From Amanita rubescens (Eukaryota > Basidiomycota > Agaricomycetes > Agaricales > Amanitaceae), in the NCBI GenBank assembly GCA_015039365.1, contig WION01000159.1, forward strand, positions 1-64,000: a DNA stretch of 64,000 nt. Direction: 5' to 3'. The notes under the pieces are model-generated. The model searched no databases. It saw nothing but the letters and a program-made list of their open reading frames with translations, and was not told where the DNA came from. The translations under genes were made by a program, and so were the position numbers. Shown here one piece after another: positions 37,085 through 48,205 of the stretch; position 1 is the first letter of the stretch, and every line of letters starts with the position of its first letter.

Positions 37085-40000
37085 CTAGAATGCCTGCGTG
37101 TAGTCTCTATATGCTTCCTGCCTCATAATTCCCTCGACTTCGAGCTCAGGTGATTCTGGTATCGGAAGATTGCTCTTGAATCTCCTAATCGCCTCGAGCC
37201 TCATATGCCAATTTGTCTTGACTTCGTTTCTCGTTGTGTCGCGATTTGTTTGCGCAAAAATGGACGCGAACCAATCGGCCAGCAGACTAAGCTGTCTGAC
37301 GAGAAACGGTAGGTTCATACCCGAGATGAGCTTAAAGTTTCCCACAGGAACAAATTCCGTCATCCCAGGTGCTCGTTGCACCATGACCTTGAAATACTCG
37401 CTTTCGTATTCTTTATCAGAAAATGCTGATATCCCACCAGGAGAGTGTGGCTCGATGACGATGTTGACAAATTGGAATTGGGTAGACAGCGTATCAAAGC
37501 GATACGGCAATCCAGAATCGTTCCAAACAATCCGCACGTAGTCATTGCCGATGTGACGCTTTTTGTTATTGGATTGCGGATCGTGAGCACAACTTGGCAT
37601 CATCGTTGCGGTGTGGTATAGTATTTGGCCGATGTCGTCCCACCATGCATATGCGTACTCTCCGTCCTCATCGGGGTCCAGCCCGCCGGCGTAAACGTCT
37701 AGCTGTCCACGAAGGTTGATTAGCCTGCCCATGCCCTCCAAAAAACGTGTGTATGCTGGGGAGCCATGCGTATTGCGCAGTATTTCAACCTCGTTGGTCT
37801 GCCCTGGCGCGACGTACAAGATTCCAACTTTGTGCGTGTCGATGACGGGTATTCGGTCGATTGTGTTAACAAATTTGGGCACTGTTGTCGGATCTGCGCG
37901 TACTTGCACGGTAGGCGGATTAAGGAATGTGGGATAGGGAGAAAACTGGATAGCAAAGTACGATGGATCCACAGCTACTTCCTTTCGTCTTTGCGAAGGT
38001 GCTGACTTCTTCCATACATATCCAGTAATGGGATCCGGTCGAGGTAATTCATACTCTGTGTCTGCCACAGCCTCGAATATTTTCCCTAGTTGCACTGTCT
38101 ATCGACAAGTCAGTCCTTTAGCATTAGCCCCGAATAGTTAAGCGATACCTGCGCCTCTTCTGTCGAGAACAGTGGGCCTTCGTAGTCCTCGGGTCCTGCA
38201 CGCAGGATCTGCGGTGGATCTCTTTCCATTAGCAGCGCCGCAGGTATCGAGACGCGATCAAGGTCAACTTCACCCGGTCCTACGACCGGTGCATTCTCCA
38301 CTCGACACAAGAACTTCGTGAACCCACTAGGCCTCCGCATTAGGACTTCCAGCCATCCAAGCCTCGGAAGCGCACGAATCGTGACAACGGCATTGCCGAT
38401 TACCCATGTCTTCTCTTTTTCTGTTACTTCCGACGGTTGTTCATTGGTTGGATTCATCACGACGTCGGCGAGAAGAGAGTTTGCGGGACGAGGATCGGCA
38501 GTAGCATAAGTGTACCTCGCCAGCCAATCGAAGCACACTTCGGTCGGGCCGTCAACAGCTTCGTTCCCTTCATTCGCTATGAGAAGTTGCCTTGTAATGA
38601 ACTTGATATGTTTCACCCTATCTGGCAACCGAAGCGCAAGGAACCAGACATAGATGACGTAGTACGACAATACTCGTACGTGCTGTGATAATGCCCAAGA
38701 AATTGTCGGCGATGCATTGTGTCGGCTGTAGTGCTGAAGGTATTGCAGGGCGACGCCGAAAACAGTCTTGAAATCCTCCTTGGGTAAAGCTCGCATAAAG
38801 GTGGGGAAGTGATGCGATGATACTGATATAGGCCAAAATGTGGACGGCCATATCCGGATTGGACATGATTTGCGACAGATTCTCCAAAATCTTGGGCAGA
38901 TATCTGGTCGTCGAGCGCGGCATTTCAAACGCTGCCAATGTGAGGGCGTGGAGAGCGCATTTAGTTGTTGACGGGCTTTCATTCAAACCAGCGTATAAGA
39001 CTTCCATAAGGACGTGTCTTTGTTGCGGTTCAAAACATCGTCGGTAGCCGATTAGCACCTCGATCGTGTAGTGCGCCAATCCTAGTGCATCTCTCTGCCG
39101 CGTAGATCCCATAGCCAGGGACTTGTTTAAGATGCCTGAGCATAGCACAGTCAATAACTGTGAAATCATTTCCTTTGTCTTGGGTCCACAGAAGAAATGC
39201 TTGTTTGCGAGTTGAAGCGGTAGATGACACAAAGCGTACGATATGAGCTCCCATTCTTTCTCACCTTCCAGTATGCTGATGAGCATTTCGACGTGCTTGC
39301 TCACGGGCAAGCAATAGCAAGTAGGCGGACCGGATTCCCGAGAATCGTGAGTCGTGAGGGTTTCGCTTGGCGAATCGGTTTCTACCGAAAATGGTATTAC
39401 TTCAGGATAGTACCACAATGGCTCTCTGGGCTTTATCGGTGCGGGCATGGTCACCTGGGGTTGCAATCCAAGGGAATACCCTGCAGGAACCCTTGATCGA
39501 CTTCGGCTTGATGTTCTTCTAGTTACTCCAGTGCCAACAATTTTCCCTCTCGATCCCTGTCTCCCCAGCCTCTCCTGTGGCACTCTTGAACGGGCTTTAT
39601 GAGCATCGCTTCGGTCGCTGAGGCTACTGGAATGTGAGAGAGCTCCTTGTCTGTCACGGCCGCTGCCACCACTTCCACCGACATCCTTCAAACGCCCTAT
39701 TGACGCGGCTAACGATTCAACGCTCCCATTCCCATCGTAATAATCCTGGATGAAGAAAACGCGATGATCACTATCAGCCCTCAACCGCATCAAAAATATC
39801 AGCGCGGTCAGGCGCGCCTCAACCGTCGCGTTCTGCCCAATAGTTCCTGAACCTGTTTTGTTCTCGTTACACTTGGTCTCTAAGCGGGTAAAGTAACTCA
39901 CCACCAGCAATGCTCACCAAGGCTTCATACACCTGGATTACTAAACGAATTCCTTCCTGGTCCATCGTGAACGGTGAAAAAACCAATTGGCTGAATATCG

Positions 40001-43000
40001 AAACTAATGCACAAACGCCGCATAACGATCGAGCAGTGTAAACAGCATCCCGGGAAAGCATTGGCTGAGGTGAGGCGTTGACCTGACGTACAGACGGATC
40101 AATAGGCGCGTTGTTATTGGCAGAGGTGGCACTAGTGGTAGTAGTGGCATTTGACGAAGCCGAAGACTCATCAGTAGTGGCGGCGCTGCTAGTACCCGTA
40201 CTGGAACTTGCATTCGACGTGGAAGTGGTACCTGCATAAGCTTCCGGTCAACATCGGTAAAGAAGACAAAGGCGGGTGAAAACTTGCCTGCAGCGAATGA
40301 TGACAACAACGAGATCAAGCCGCTTCCGCTGGTTGCATTGTCCTTCGCGACTCCACTGCCCCCATCTCTCGCTGACCCTGCCGCAGTTGCCGACGGCATC
40401 AGAATTGTTCCCGTGCCAATTCCCGTCCCTGCATATTCACTCTGCATCCTCGATATGACAGGCGAAGTCGCCCCCGAAGGAAGCGGCGTTCCTCCCACTG
40501 GTACCGTCCCTTCCACTCCTCCATTCAACGTGGCCAAATCAAATGACTTGGCTTCGGAGGAGACCTTTCCAGCACCACCATCCCCAGCCACATTGAGAAT
40601 CAAATCCAAAAATGGCTCAATGTCTTTCACTGGGAGGCCTTCCACCGTTCGCAAAACGACTTCATCGGCAAGGAGCCGCCAGACAACCTCAAACTCGTCT
40701 CGCGCCTCCAACCCCCCACCTATCCCCATAATCCCTGCAGATCCCGCAGGCATCGCGCCGCCCCCAAGACTCGTCGCGTCGATCCCCCACCAGACGATTG
40801 ACGTCGCAAACTCGCACACGACATCCGCCAACGCGCGCCTGTACGTCCCCATATCCCGGACACTATCGTACATCCTATCCAGCACCACCATCGCCTCCTC
40901 CCTAGTTTTCCTCCTGCTCAGCTGACCACCGATCCCGATCAACCCTGCACACCGTTCGGGTTCAATACCCTCTTCATCCGCACCCTCACCACCACCTCGT
41001 TTTCCCCAATCTCCCGCAAACGCTCCCCACTGATCTGACTCGCGCTCCGCCACGATTTCCTCCATCCAATTCAAATCATGTTGGGCCAATGCCAAGCCTC
41101 TTCGCTTAACATCCTCCTTCGTCTCCGTCGAAAGACCCGCATCAACAACGCACACCACGCCTAAAAGAGACCTCCAATTCGCCAGCCAGTCCAAACTCGT
41201 CGGACTCAGCTCGTGCATTCGCATCATGACATCTGGCAACGGAGCCAAGTCCGAGTCGGTGAGGTAATCTGAGAGGGAGGCAAGCGTTAAAGAAAGGAGA
41301 GGGCGAAGGGGTGTCGTGAAATGCGATCTGGATAAGAGCGTTGTGAGCGTGCGGATGAGAGTCGATGAACCGAGGTGCGGAGTGGCACCTGGTGTAGGCT
41401 GAGATTGTGCAAGAGGGGCAGACGAAGCCATACATGCAAGGGGGGAGATAAATGTGGGTGGCGTAGCGGCACTGGACGTGGGGGTGGTGCTGCGAGGGAT
41501 GGCGCCAGAATGGGAGAGCGAGTGAGCAAGGCGGGGTCGCGCTGAGACAGGTTGAGGATGTAAGCGTATGATATAAGTGATTCCTAGTTTCCTGCATTTA
41601 TGCATTAGAACGGCCAACCGAGGAAATAAAAACTTGGGACCCACCTTAACCCTCTGAACCAACCAGCCAATTGGAACAGCGTCTCGCCAATAGCCACACT
41701 CTCGTCTTCCTCCATCTGGCTGCCGGCCACTCCGCTGGGGTTCGCACCAGCGTATCCAGCACCACCTCCCGCATATTCATAATCATCATCCCCTCGTTCA
41801 TCCACCTCCTGCAACAAATCCTTCAACACACCCGCAATCTCTTCCAACACACGTTCCGTAGCCTCCCTCAACCTCTGCCTCTCCTCCTTATCATCCTTCG
41901 CTTTTGCCTTCTTGTCCCCTCCCTTCCTTCTCGCACCCCTCTCCACACCCACTTCCCACTCAACCCACGACTTGACAGCCCACCTCAACGTCCGTCCAAT
42001 CCTCACAATATCCCATTCATGCCCCCTCGCCACACCCCCGGTCTCCTTCAAAAACCCAACGGCATCCCCAAGCGGCGCAACACCCCCAGAACCGCCCACA
42101 CTCGGCCACGCACGCTCCATCGCCTGCCACTCAACATCCACTCTCGCGGGTACACCACTCATAGTGTACCCGAAATTCGTCTCGCGGGATATATACGTCC
42201 GCGCGAGGCGCGAGATGAGCGAGCGGCGGAGGGCAGTACGTAACGTACGATGAGCGCCGAGACACGTGTGGATCGTGAATAGAGTGGGAGAGGTAGGATG
42301 GAGTGGTTGGGGGTAGTCTGCCTGTCCATGACTTCCTGATGAGGGCGGAGCTGGGACTGAGCTTGAGCCCGCACTCGCGCTCTGTTGCGTCGAAGATGAT
42401 GGATGAGAGAGGGACGGGTGGAAGGACTGTAAGTGGACAGAGATGGAGGGCAGAACCGGTGAGACAAAGCTCGCCATAGGCGACGTAGGCATAGTTAGCG
42501 GTACCTGCGGCGGTGGAAGAGATAGAAGTGGTGGGATGGGTGTCGCAGGTTGCGTTGGGACTGGAGAACTCGTCATAAAAGAGAAACGGTCCGTTGCTGG
42601 GCCTGGTTGAACCTGTTGCCCTTGTACGTAGGCTTGCTGGCGGCCTAGCAAAGGCTGCGGATGCACCTGTGGAGACGGCTGATGCTCGAGTGAAGCTGCT
42701 GTCAAAGGTTCGGCCAATGGAGGAAGCTCGGAGTGGAACAAGGGCGGCGGTGCGGACATATCTGGCGTCGTCTCGGGAGGTCCTAACCACACCTTGAGGA
42801 TAAGTTTGGACAGAGTTGCATAAGGGCCCGTGAGAAGTTGACCCAAAAACGTCGTTATCCTCTCTTCTGTTTCACGCTTCCAGTCGAGCGATGTGCTGCT
42901 CGTGGAGGGCTGCGATTGAGATCGGTCTGTTGACGAAGAATTGTGCCTCGAAACGACAGACAGCCTAGATAAGGGCGTAGCACAAAACGCAGTAGCTCGG

Positions 43001-44085
43001 AACAGAGTAGGGATGATATCCTGCAGATGTTGCGGCGAGAGCATCTTGTCTTGGGAGGATAGATGAGTTAGATAAAGATGTATCGCTATTTCCGCAGGGT
43101 GTTTGAGGTGCGCCAGTCCAATTGCTGGTGCAGATGTAGTTGCAGAAGCGATTGTTGAAGTCGACGTCGTGCGCCTATGCGCCTGAGTAGACCGGGCGGA
43201 TGGCGCTCCGGTTGTCGTTATCGAAGGCGTGGACGGTTGAGCCTGACCAAGTTCTTCTGGCTCCTCGCTTGCGGGATCGTACCCTTTTGTCCTAGGCAGC
43301 TGGACAGCCCTATCCACTAGCGTGGCATAGAACGTGATAACAGCATCTAGCTCTTCATCGGGGATCCTAGCCACGTTTTCGGATTTTTCGAGTATTTTCG
43401 AGATAAATTCTGCACAGAGAGTGATGCACCGTTCCCGATCGTTTCTTTCGTTGCGTTCATCTATAAGCGAGCTGGATCGGGGAGGAGGGCTGATACCCTC
43501 CTGCACGTTTATCGCGCGTGCTTCGAGGATAAGGAGGCCATCGAATGAGGTTTGAATCCAAAATTTTAACAGTTCAAGGACGGCTTCCTCGATCCCTAGG
43601 GTATCTGTGCCATACCCTGTCATCCCCCTGAGAGCCTTCAGCCTCGGCTCCCAAGTCTCTGCGGCCCACTCTTTGCACATTGTAAAGAGTGAGAATAACG
43701 TCAACCTATCTGCGGTCGTCAGTTCCTCTCTTTGCTCGTTCTCGAAGTACGAGCCCATAAGATCGTATCCTGCAGCTTGTATGGCCGTTGGTCTGTCTGG
43801 ATCGCACAAAGAGAGCCAGATGGGTACAAAGAAAGATCTTTTCGGAAGTGGGGAAGCTGTTGGGAGGACCGAAGCGAGATGACGGGCATAGACCAGAGAG
43901 GGGACAGCTGGGGGCGTCAAGGATGAGATGAGGTCATAGATCTCGAGACTAGGCTGCGACGTGTGTAGGCTGGAGGACGACGAGGGCTCCGAGACGCGGG
44001 GTGCGGTGCTCTGTGCAGCTGACGGTACGGAAGGTCGTTTGCGCCAGAAAAAGGCGGGGTTGGTTCGAGCGCGCGGGATCGACAT
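37085..44085 (-). CDS. tsc2: tuberin, Rheb GTPase-activating protein; one apparent frameshift
   Basis: Six exons on the minus strand: 44085-41645, 41591-40288, 40231-39902, 39852-38149, 38098-37085. (The third and fourth lie on either side of 39902/39852; five blocks in total.) The encoded protein, about 2260 aa, has the tuberin N-terminal helical repeats, low-complexity linkers, a central tuberin block with CALHALTLAAFEMPR and ASLPHLYASFTQ, and a C-terminal RapGAP domain: HKVGILYVAPGQ, GGLDPDEDGEYAYAW, KKRHIGNDYVRIVWNDS and QFQFVNIVI. The Asn in HIGND is the catalytic Asn thumb. TSC2 with TSC1 turns off Rheb and thus TORC1. Exon phases close everywhere except in the fourth block, which has exactly one base too many; the reading frame changes at 38775-38783. 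The intron 40287-40232 begins with GC. Confidence 0.9.
38775..38783 (-). other. tsc2: single-base frameshift site in tsc2
   Basis: On the minus strand the frame reading LPHLYASFTQ must continue as EDFKTVFGVALQYL one base later. The local sequence is CCAAGGAGG; one G too many explains it. No GT donor is available nearby for an intron. Total exon length modulo three confirms exactly one extra base. Confidence 0.8.
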
Positions 44086-44276
44086 CGTCGTCGTCGCGCA
44101 AAACGACGAGCTTGCTTGATTACCTCATCACACATGACTAATTTAGCAATTTCATCGTACGTAGCACAACCAATCTCTCTTCATTTACTTTAACCAGGAT
44201 TACACTGCTTTCTCCTTTCTAGCACCATTTCTCAGTAGTAAATCGACATATGAAAACTAGATCCTAATCTCTGCAG

Positions 44277-44853
44277 TTAATTCCAGTACTGCGATTCGAA
44301 ATGCCAAGTACCAGGCGACGTGGTACGGGCCCTAGCCGGGACGATGTCCAGGATCGTCTCGCGTCTCATCACCGTCGACTTTGTTTGTGATGTCCAGTTG
44401 ATTAGTTCGGCTCTCCAGCCAAACTGACTATTGTCCTTCTTAAACACAACATTTCCGTCGTGGCGATCTCTATTATCAACCGTAAGCAACTAGCTCTAGC
44501 CGGACTCCAAAAACACTCTTACGTATTCACTAGATGAAACTCGTCGTATTTCTTTCTTGCTTCATCTAGGACGAGTTCATCGACTTTCGTCCTGTCATTT
44601 TTGAATAGTGTCTCGGACAACGGAATGCCCATTTTTGGCATGATAATATTTATATAGTCTAGCTCTGGACCAGGCGAGAAGTTCGCCCGTCCCAAACCGA
44701 TTAACTGCTTGACTATCTTAAGGTGGGACACCTCTTGTCTGATAAATTCTGGCCCCAATGATCATGTCTTGATTATCTTGACAACAGCATCGCAGTCACC
44801 AAGTTTCACGGTTAGAGGGCAGACGTCGCCCCATCGTCCAGAGCCGCCAAAAA
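44277..44853 (-). pseudogene. kinase-like protein fragment with in-frame stop
   Basis: Minus strand. A kinase N-lobe is visible: GGSGRWGDVCPLTVKLGD, then DAVVKIIKT with a beta3-type Lys, then an in-frame TGA at about 44763, then GPEFIRQEVSHLKIVKQL and IIMPKMGIPLSETLF (hinge-like). After an intron comes DRHDGNVVF, which resembles the catalytic loop H-x-D...N of fungal kinase-like proteins, then AELINW and a stop at 44277-44279. No proper start codon precedes the fragment and its C-lobe is short. The in-frame TGA (one transition from CGA) and missing ends suggest a decayed copy. Confidence 0.55.
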
Positions 44854-45930
44854 TTCGCGTTCGCTAACTTGCTTGCATCTTATCTGTTCAGGGTACCTTG
44901 CAGCCGAGGCGTCTTTGCTGCATCTCGTGCCAGTGATATATTGAACTCTTTTCAACTAGATGAAACCTTGTTATTAATATCTGACGTTATGTGGGTCCTC
45001 CAATCATAAGCAGACCTTCTGCTATGTCAAATGGGCAGTAGCCCAGAATCGCCTTTGTTTGGCTAGCTTGTCACACGGGTTTCGTACATCTCCAGGAAGC
45101 ACAGCGCTGAAGTAGATGTCATCTTTCCCACAACGATCAAGAGACATATTGAGTGTGAACGGGCCACTTCTTAAATGTCGTACGGCGTCAATTGAATTGT
45201 TCTATTCAAACATCCATGCCTGACGGATTCCTACCTGAAAGTAAAGCGTTCCTGTTGATTGATAGCGATAGTTTGGGCCTTGAAGAATGCTGGCATGTGC
45301 TAGGAAATGTAGTCAGCTTGTTGTTCCCGTTCCCCATGGTATGTCCGCTCTTTTTTTCGACTTATTCACTACATGCATAGTCTACGTCCAGCTGTGTGGC
45401 AGGGCGGCCCTATCCACAAGAGTAGCATATGCTAGCAGGATTCGAGACATTTTTTTTAAACATGCGGCTGCGGGGGGACAGCCTGCATTTGTACCAGTTC
45501 AAAAGGCGGTGTTGGTTGAGGGTGCAACATCGGCAATTCGAATCTATTTAGCTAATAGATGATAAGAGTTTATGCAGCAATCGTGAGCTGTTGGTTACAT
45601 TGTGCGGGTTCACAGTCGATCAGTTCGGCCCACCATTCGCGACGCATGGAATCTATTGTATATGAATTGAAGATAAATTGATGGACCGGTTCAAGGCGCT
45701 GAGGATCATGGTCAGTTTAACGAGCGAGCAACGCGCCTATTGGGTGCACAAATGACCCTATAGACCAAATCGACCACTTTCGGATTGTCGCAGAGTGGCC
45801 AGCGATCGCTCGAAAAACGGCAACTAAGGTTATGCGGAACTTGACTATCAGATCCTTACCACGAGTTGAAGAAAGTTCCCTGTAGATTGAGAGCTACCAC
45901 CCTTTACGTGTTCAATCGATATCGATAAGA
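44854..45930. other. intergenic stretch, no gene seen
   Basis: Contains only short open frames without recognisable homology. Confidence 0.45.
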
Positions 45931-46219
45931 CTAAGCCTCTTCATCCTCATCTCCAACGTCTTCGTCGCCCGTGTCTGTCATACTTTCGGAGACAACCGTG
46001 GAATCTGAAGCGACTTCTTCCCATTCGCGCCGTAAAGTACGCACAGCTGCAACACAGAACTTCCCACAGAACGCAAATGCAAACTCGTGGACCTTTGTTG
46101 CATGGCGTGGAACTCTCTCGCGATAGCGACGGTCTGCAAGCTGTCCTAGTGGTGTTTGCTCGGTGCCAAGGGTGACGTCACGCCAAAGGTGACGCGATCC
46201 GTTGAAAACCTCAACCTCC
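45931..46219 (-). other. open reading exon-like segment with acidic C-terminus
   Basis: A minus-strand frame of 96 codons, open from a possible acceptor at about 46220 to a TAG at 45933-45931. It reads like a real C-terminus: basic and aromatic middle (WRDVTLGTEQ, RRYRERVPRHATK, REWEEVASD) and a strongly acidic end (DTGDEDVGDEDEEA). It has no Met start, and its upstream part would run head to head into the HNH gene start at 46228. It may be the last exon of a decayed gene. Confidence 0.3.
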
Positions 46220-46227
46220 TAGTGACC

Positions 46228-47578
46228 ATGTCTTCCCCTGTTGAAGTTGAAGTTGCCGCCGAAGGTCATGTTGCGTTAGTTCTTCTGCAGGACAGAAATT
46301 CGGTCTTCTATCTCGAAATCCCATTGGATATCATCAATAATTTATGTTTGAAGCCCCTCAAGTATCTCCTCTATCTTGGTTGGTGCATCCTCGGCGCTGA
46401 AGGCGTACTGGCTCTTGAACCTGACGGTGATGAGATTGATACCGATGAAGACCTGGATGAAGATGTATACCACTATGTTACATATGATGAGCTAGGTATG
46501 TTTCTTTCATGATGCCATTGTTGTCATGCATAGTACACGCACGACACTTATATCTATCTGTTCAACGAAGATCTCGCCAGTATTATCGACCCCGAGGTCA
46601 TTAAGACCAGGACGAACGTGCCTTCAGAAACTACGGAAATGCGTAACGATTTTTCCACCGATTTGCTGGAGCGTGATGTTTGTTGCGTGTGGACAGGAAC
46701 TGATCCGTTTATTGGAGATGGTTTTCATATCATTCCATATAAGCGTGGTTCCGAAGTATGTTTCATAATCTTCTGCTGGGAATATGTCTCATCGTCCGGC
46801 TACTATTTCAGTGGCTTCAACAGATCATAGAGAATCGACCGAAAGACGACGAGAATGTGAAGGAACTGAATGAGATTAATGATATTCGCAATGGCGTCTT
46901 CGCGAGCTCTGGCATACATCGCGCATTCGATCGACGCCGTGCAGCCATTCTCAAAGTTTGTCATATTTTTCCGTCTGCTTGTCTTGTCCTATGTCCCACC
47001 AATCCTCTCAGACTCCAAACTCTATTCTTCAAACTGAAGACGTTCCTCCACGCCACCTCCGAGAACATATCTCGGAAAAAGTCAGTTATCCGCCCCGTTG
47101 CCGTTACACGCTGCAATGGCTGGTAAACCCGAACGCAAACACGATGTCCTCTATTCCAAACAATAGCGATGCCACTTTCAGGAAACGTACACCGAAGCGG
47201 GACTACCCATCGGGCGTTTTACTCCACTACATCTACGGTGCTGCAGCTATAAAAAACTGGGGGCGTGGTACGGATGTCCTTCTGAAAGTCGCAAAACCTG
47301 CTTGTCCACGGGTACCTGTCCGAGCACAAGCGGGGCCACAAAGAACAATAAACGACAGGACCACTGCAATTAGGAAGCGTGAGGCGGCTGATCGTCGTAG
47401 AGCTGAAGCTGGAGGGGGGTTGGTGGAATTGGAGGACCAGGAGACATGGGATGAATATGACATGATGCTATTTCTTCGGGCAAACACCAAGGCTGCAAAA
47501 GAACGCCGTCTTAAGAAAACCAGCGAGGATGCCGCTCGTATTGAGCAGTGGAGGGGAGGTGTGTCGCAGGGGGTCTGA
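46228..47578 (+). CDS. HNH_2-type nuclease domain protein
   Basis: Four exons (46228-46464, 46534-46755, 46812-46955, 47012-47578) sum to exactly 390 codons, 389 aa. The N-terminal part has FYLEIPLDIINNLCLKPLKY and YLGWCILGAEGVL, a block I associate with basidiomycete HNH_2 proteins. The HNH core follows: RDVCCVWTG, then FHIIPYKRGSEW with the His of the first strand, then INDIRNGVFASSGIHRAFDRR carrying the Asn and second His. The C-terminus is basic and coiled (TAIRKREAADRRRAEAG). The family is expanded in mushrooms; no role is established. The first donor was set at GTATAC (46465) because it restores frame with exon 2; the apparent GTATGT donor 31 nt later does not. Confidence 0.8.
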
Positions 47579-48205
47579 TTGTACTAGTAGTAACGGTCCC
47601 ATCACTGCTCTTGAAGGAACAGCTGACTTGTTGGCATCATGTCAAGCATTGAAGGCAGATTCTACCCGTTGCAGCCGAGATTCTTTTTTCTAGAGACTGG
47701 CAGGACGGTTCGCAGGGATCTCACACGGATCAATACTTACCACCGAGAAGAATAAAGATGTCAGGGAAAATCTAAGATTCGATTTATTATAGTATTCGGA
47801 TGGATGGATGTCTTATTTAGTCAATATCTGATTGTGATACTATAATATCGTGTGTGTGCGGAAACATTTACTTATCATTGAATGAGGCTGAGAAAGTGCA
47901 TCATCAATTGTTACTTGAAGGCTTTGTGATTGACTTTTTTGTGTGGTTGTTACTTATGTCCCTTTGGGTACGGTCTTTGTTCTATTTCTTTCCCTGGCCA
48001 ACGCTGGTTCGGTGTCCCAGTTACATGAGGACTCGAACGTGGGACAATAGCTATAGGCGGCCATCGACACGAGGAGTATAAAAAGCCCTGCGATGAAAGG
48101 GAAAAGTCCTGTTTTTAGTCAAATCCGTGTTGGAGACAAGAAAGCATTTAGTACCATATCAACGATGGAGAGCAAGCCCTGGCGTGACAGGAATGTCACA
48201 GTCTC
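47579..48205. other. intergenic stretch up to inverted-repeat border
   Basis: No gene recognised. The left border of the large inverted repeat lies at about 48206. Confidence 0.5.

Noticed and set aside
40276..43926. Long plus-strand open frames (up to 213 codons)
   Set aside because: They are antisense shadows of tsc2 exons; their translations are Pro/Ser/Leu-rich low-complexity mirror products.
48000..48085. tRNA-like 'gactcgaac' on the minus strand
   Set aside because: The flanking bases do not pair as a T-stem and no anticodon arm is found.
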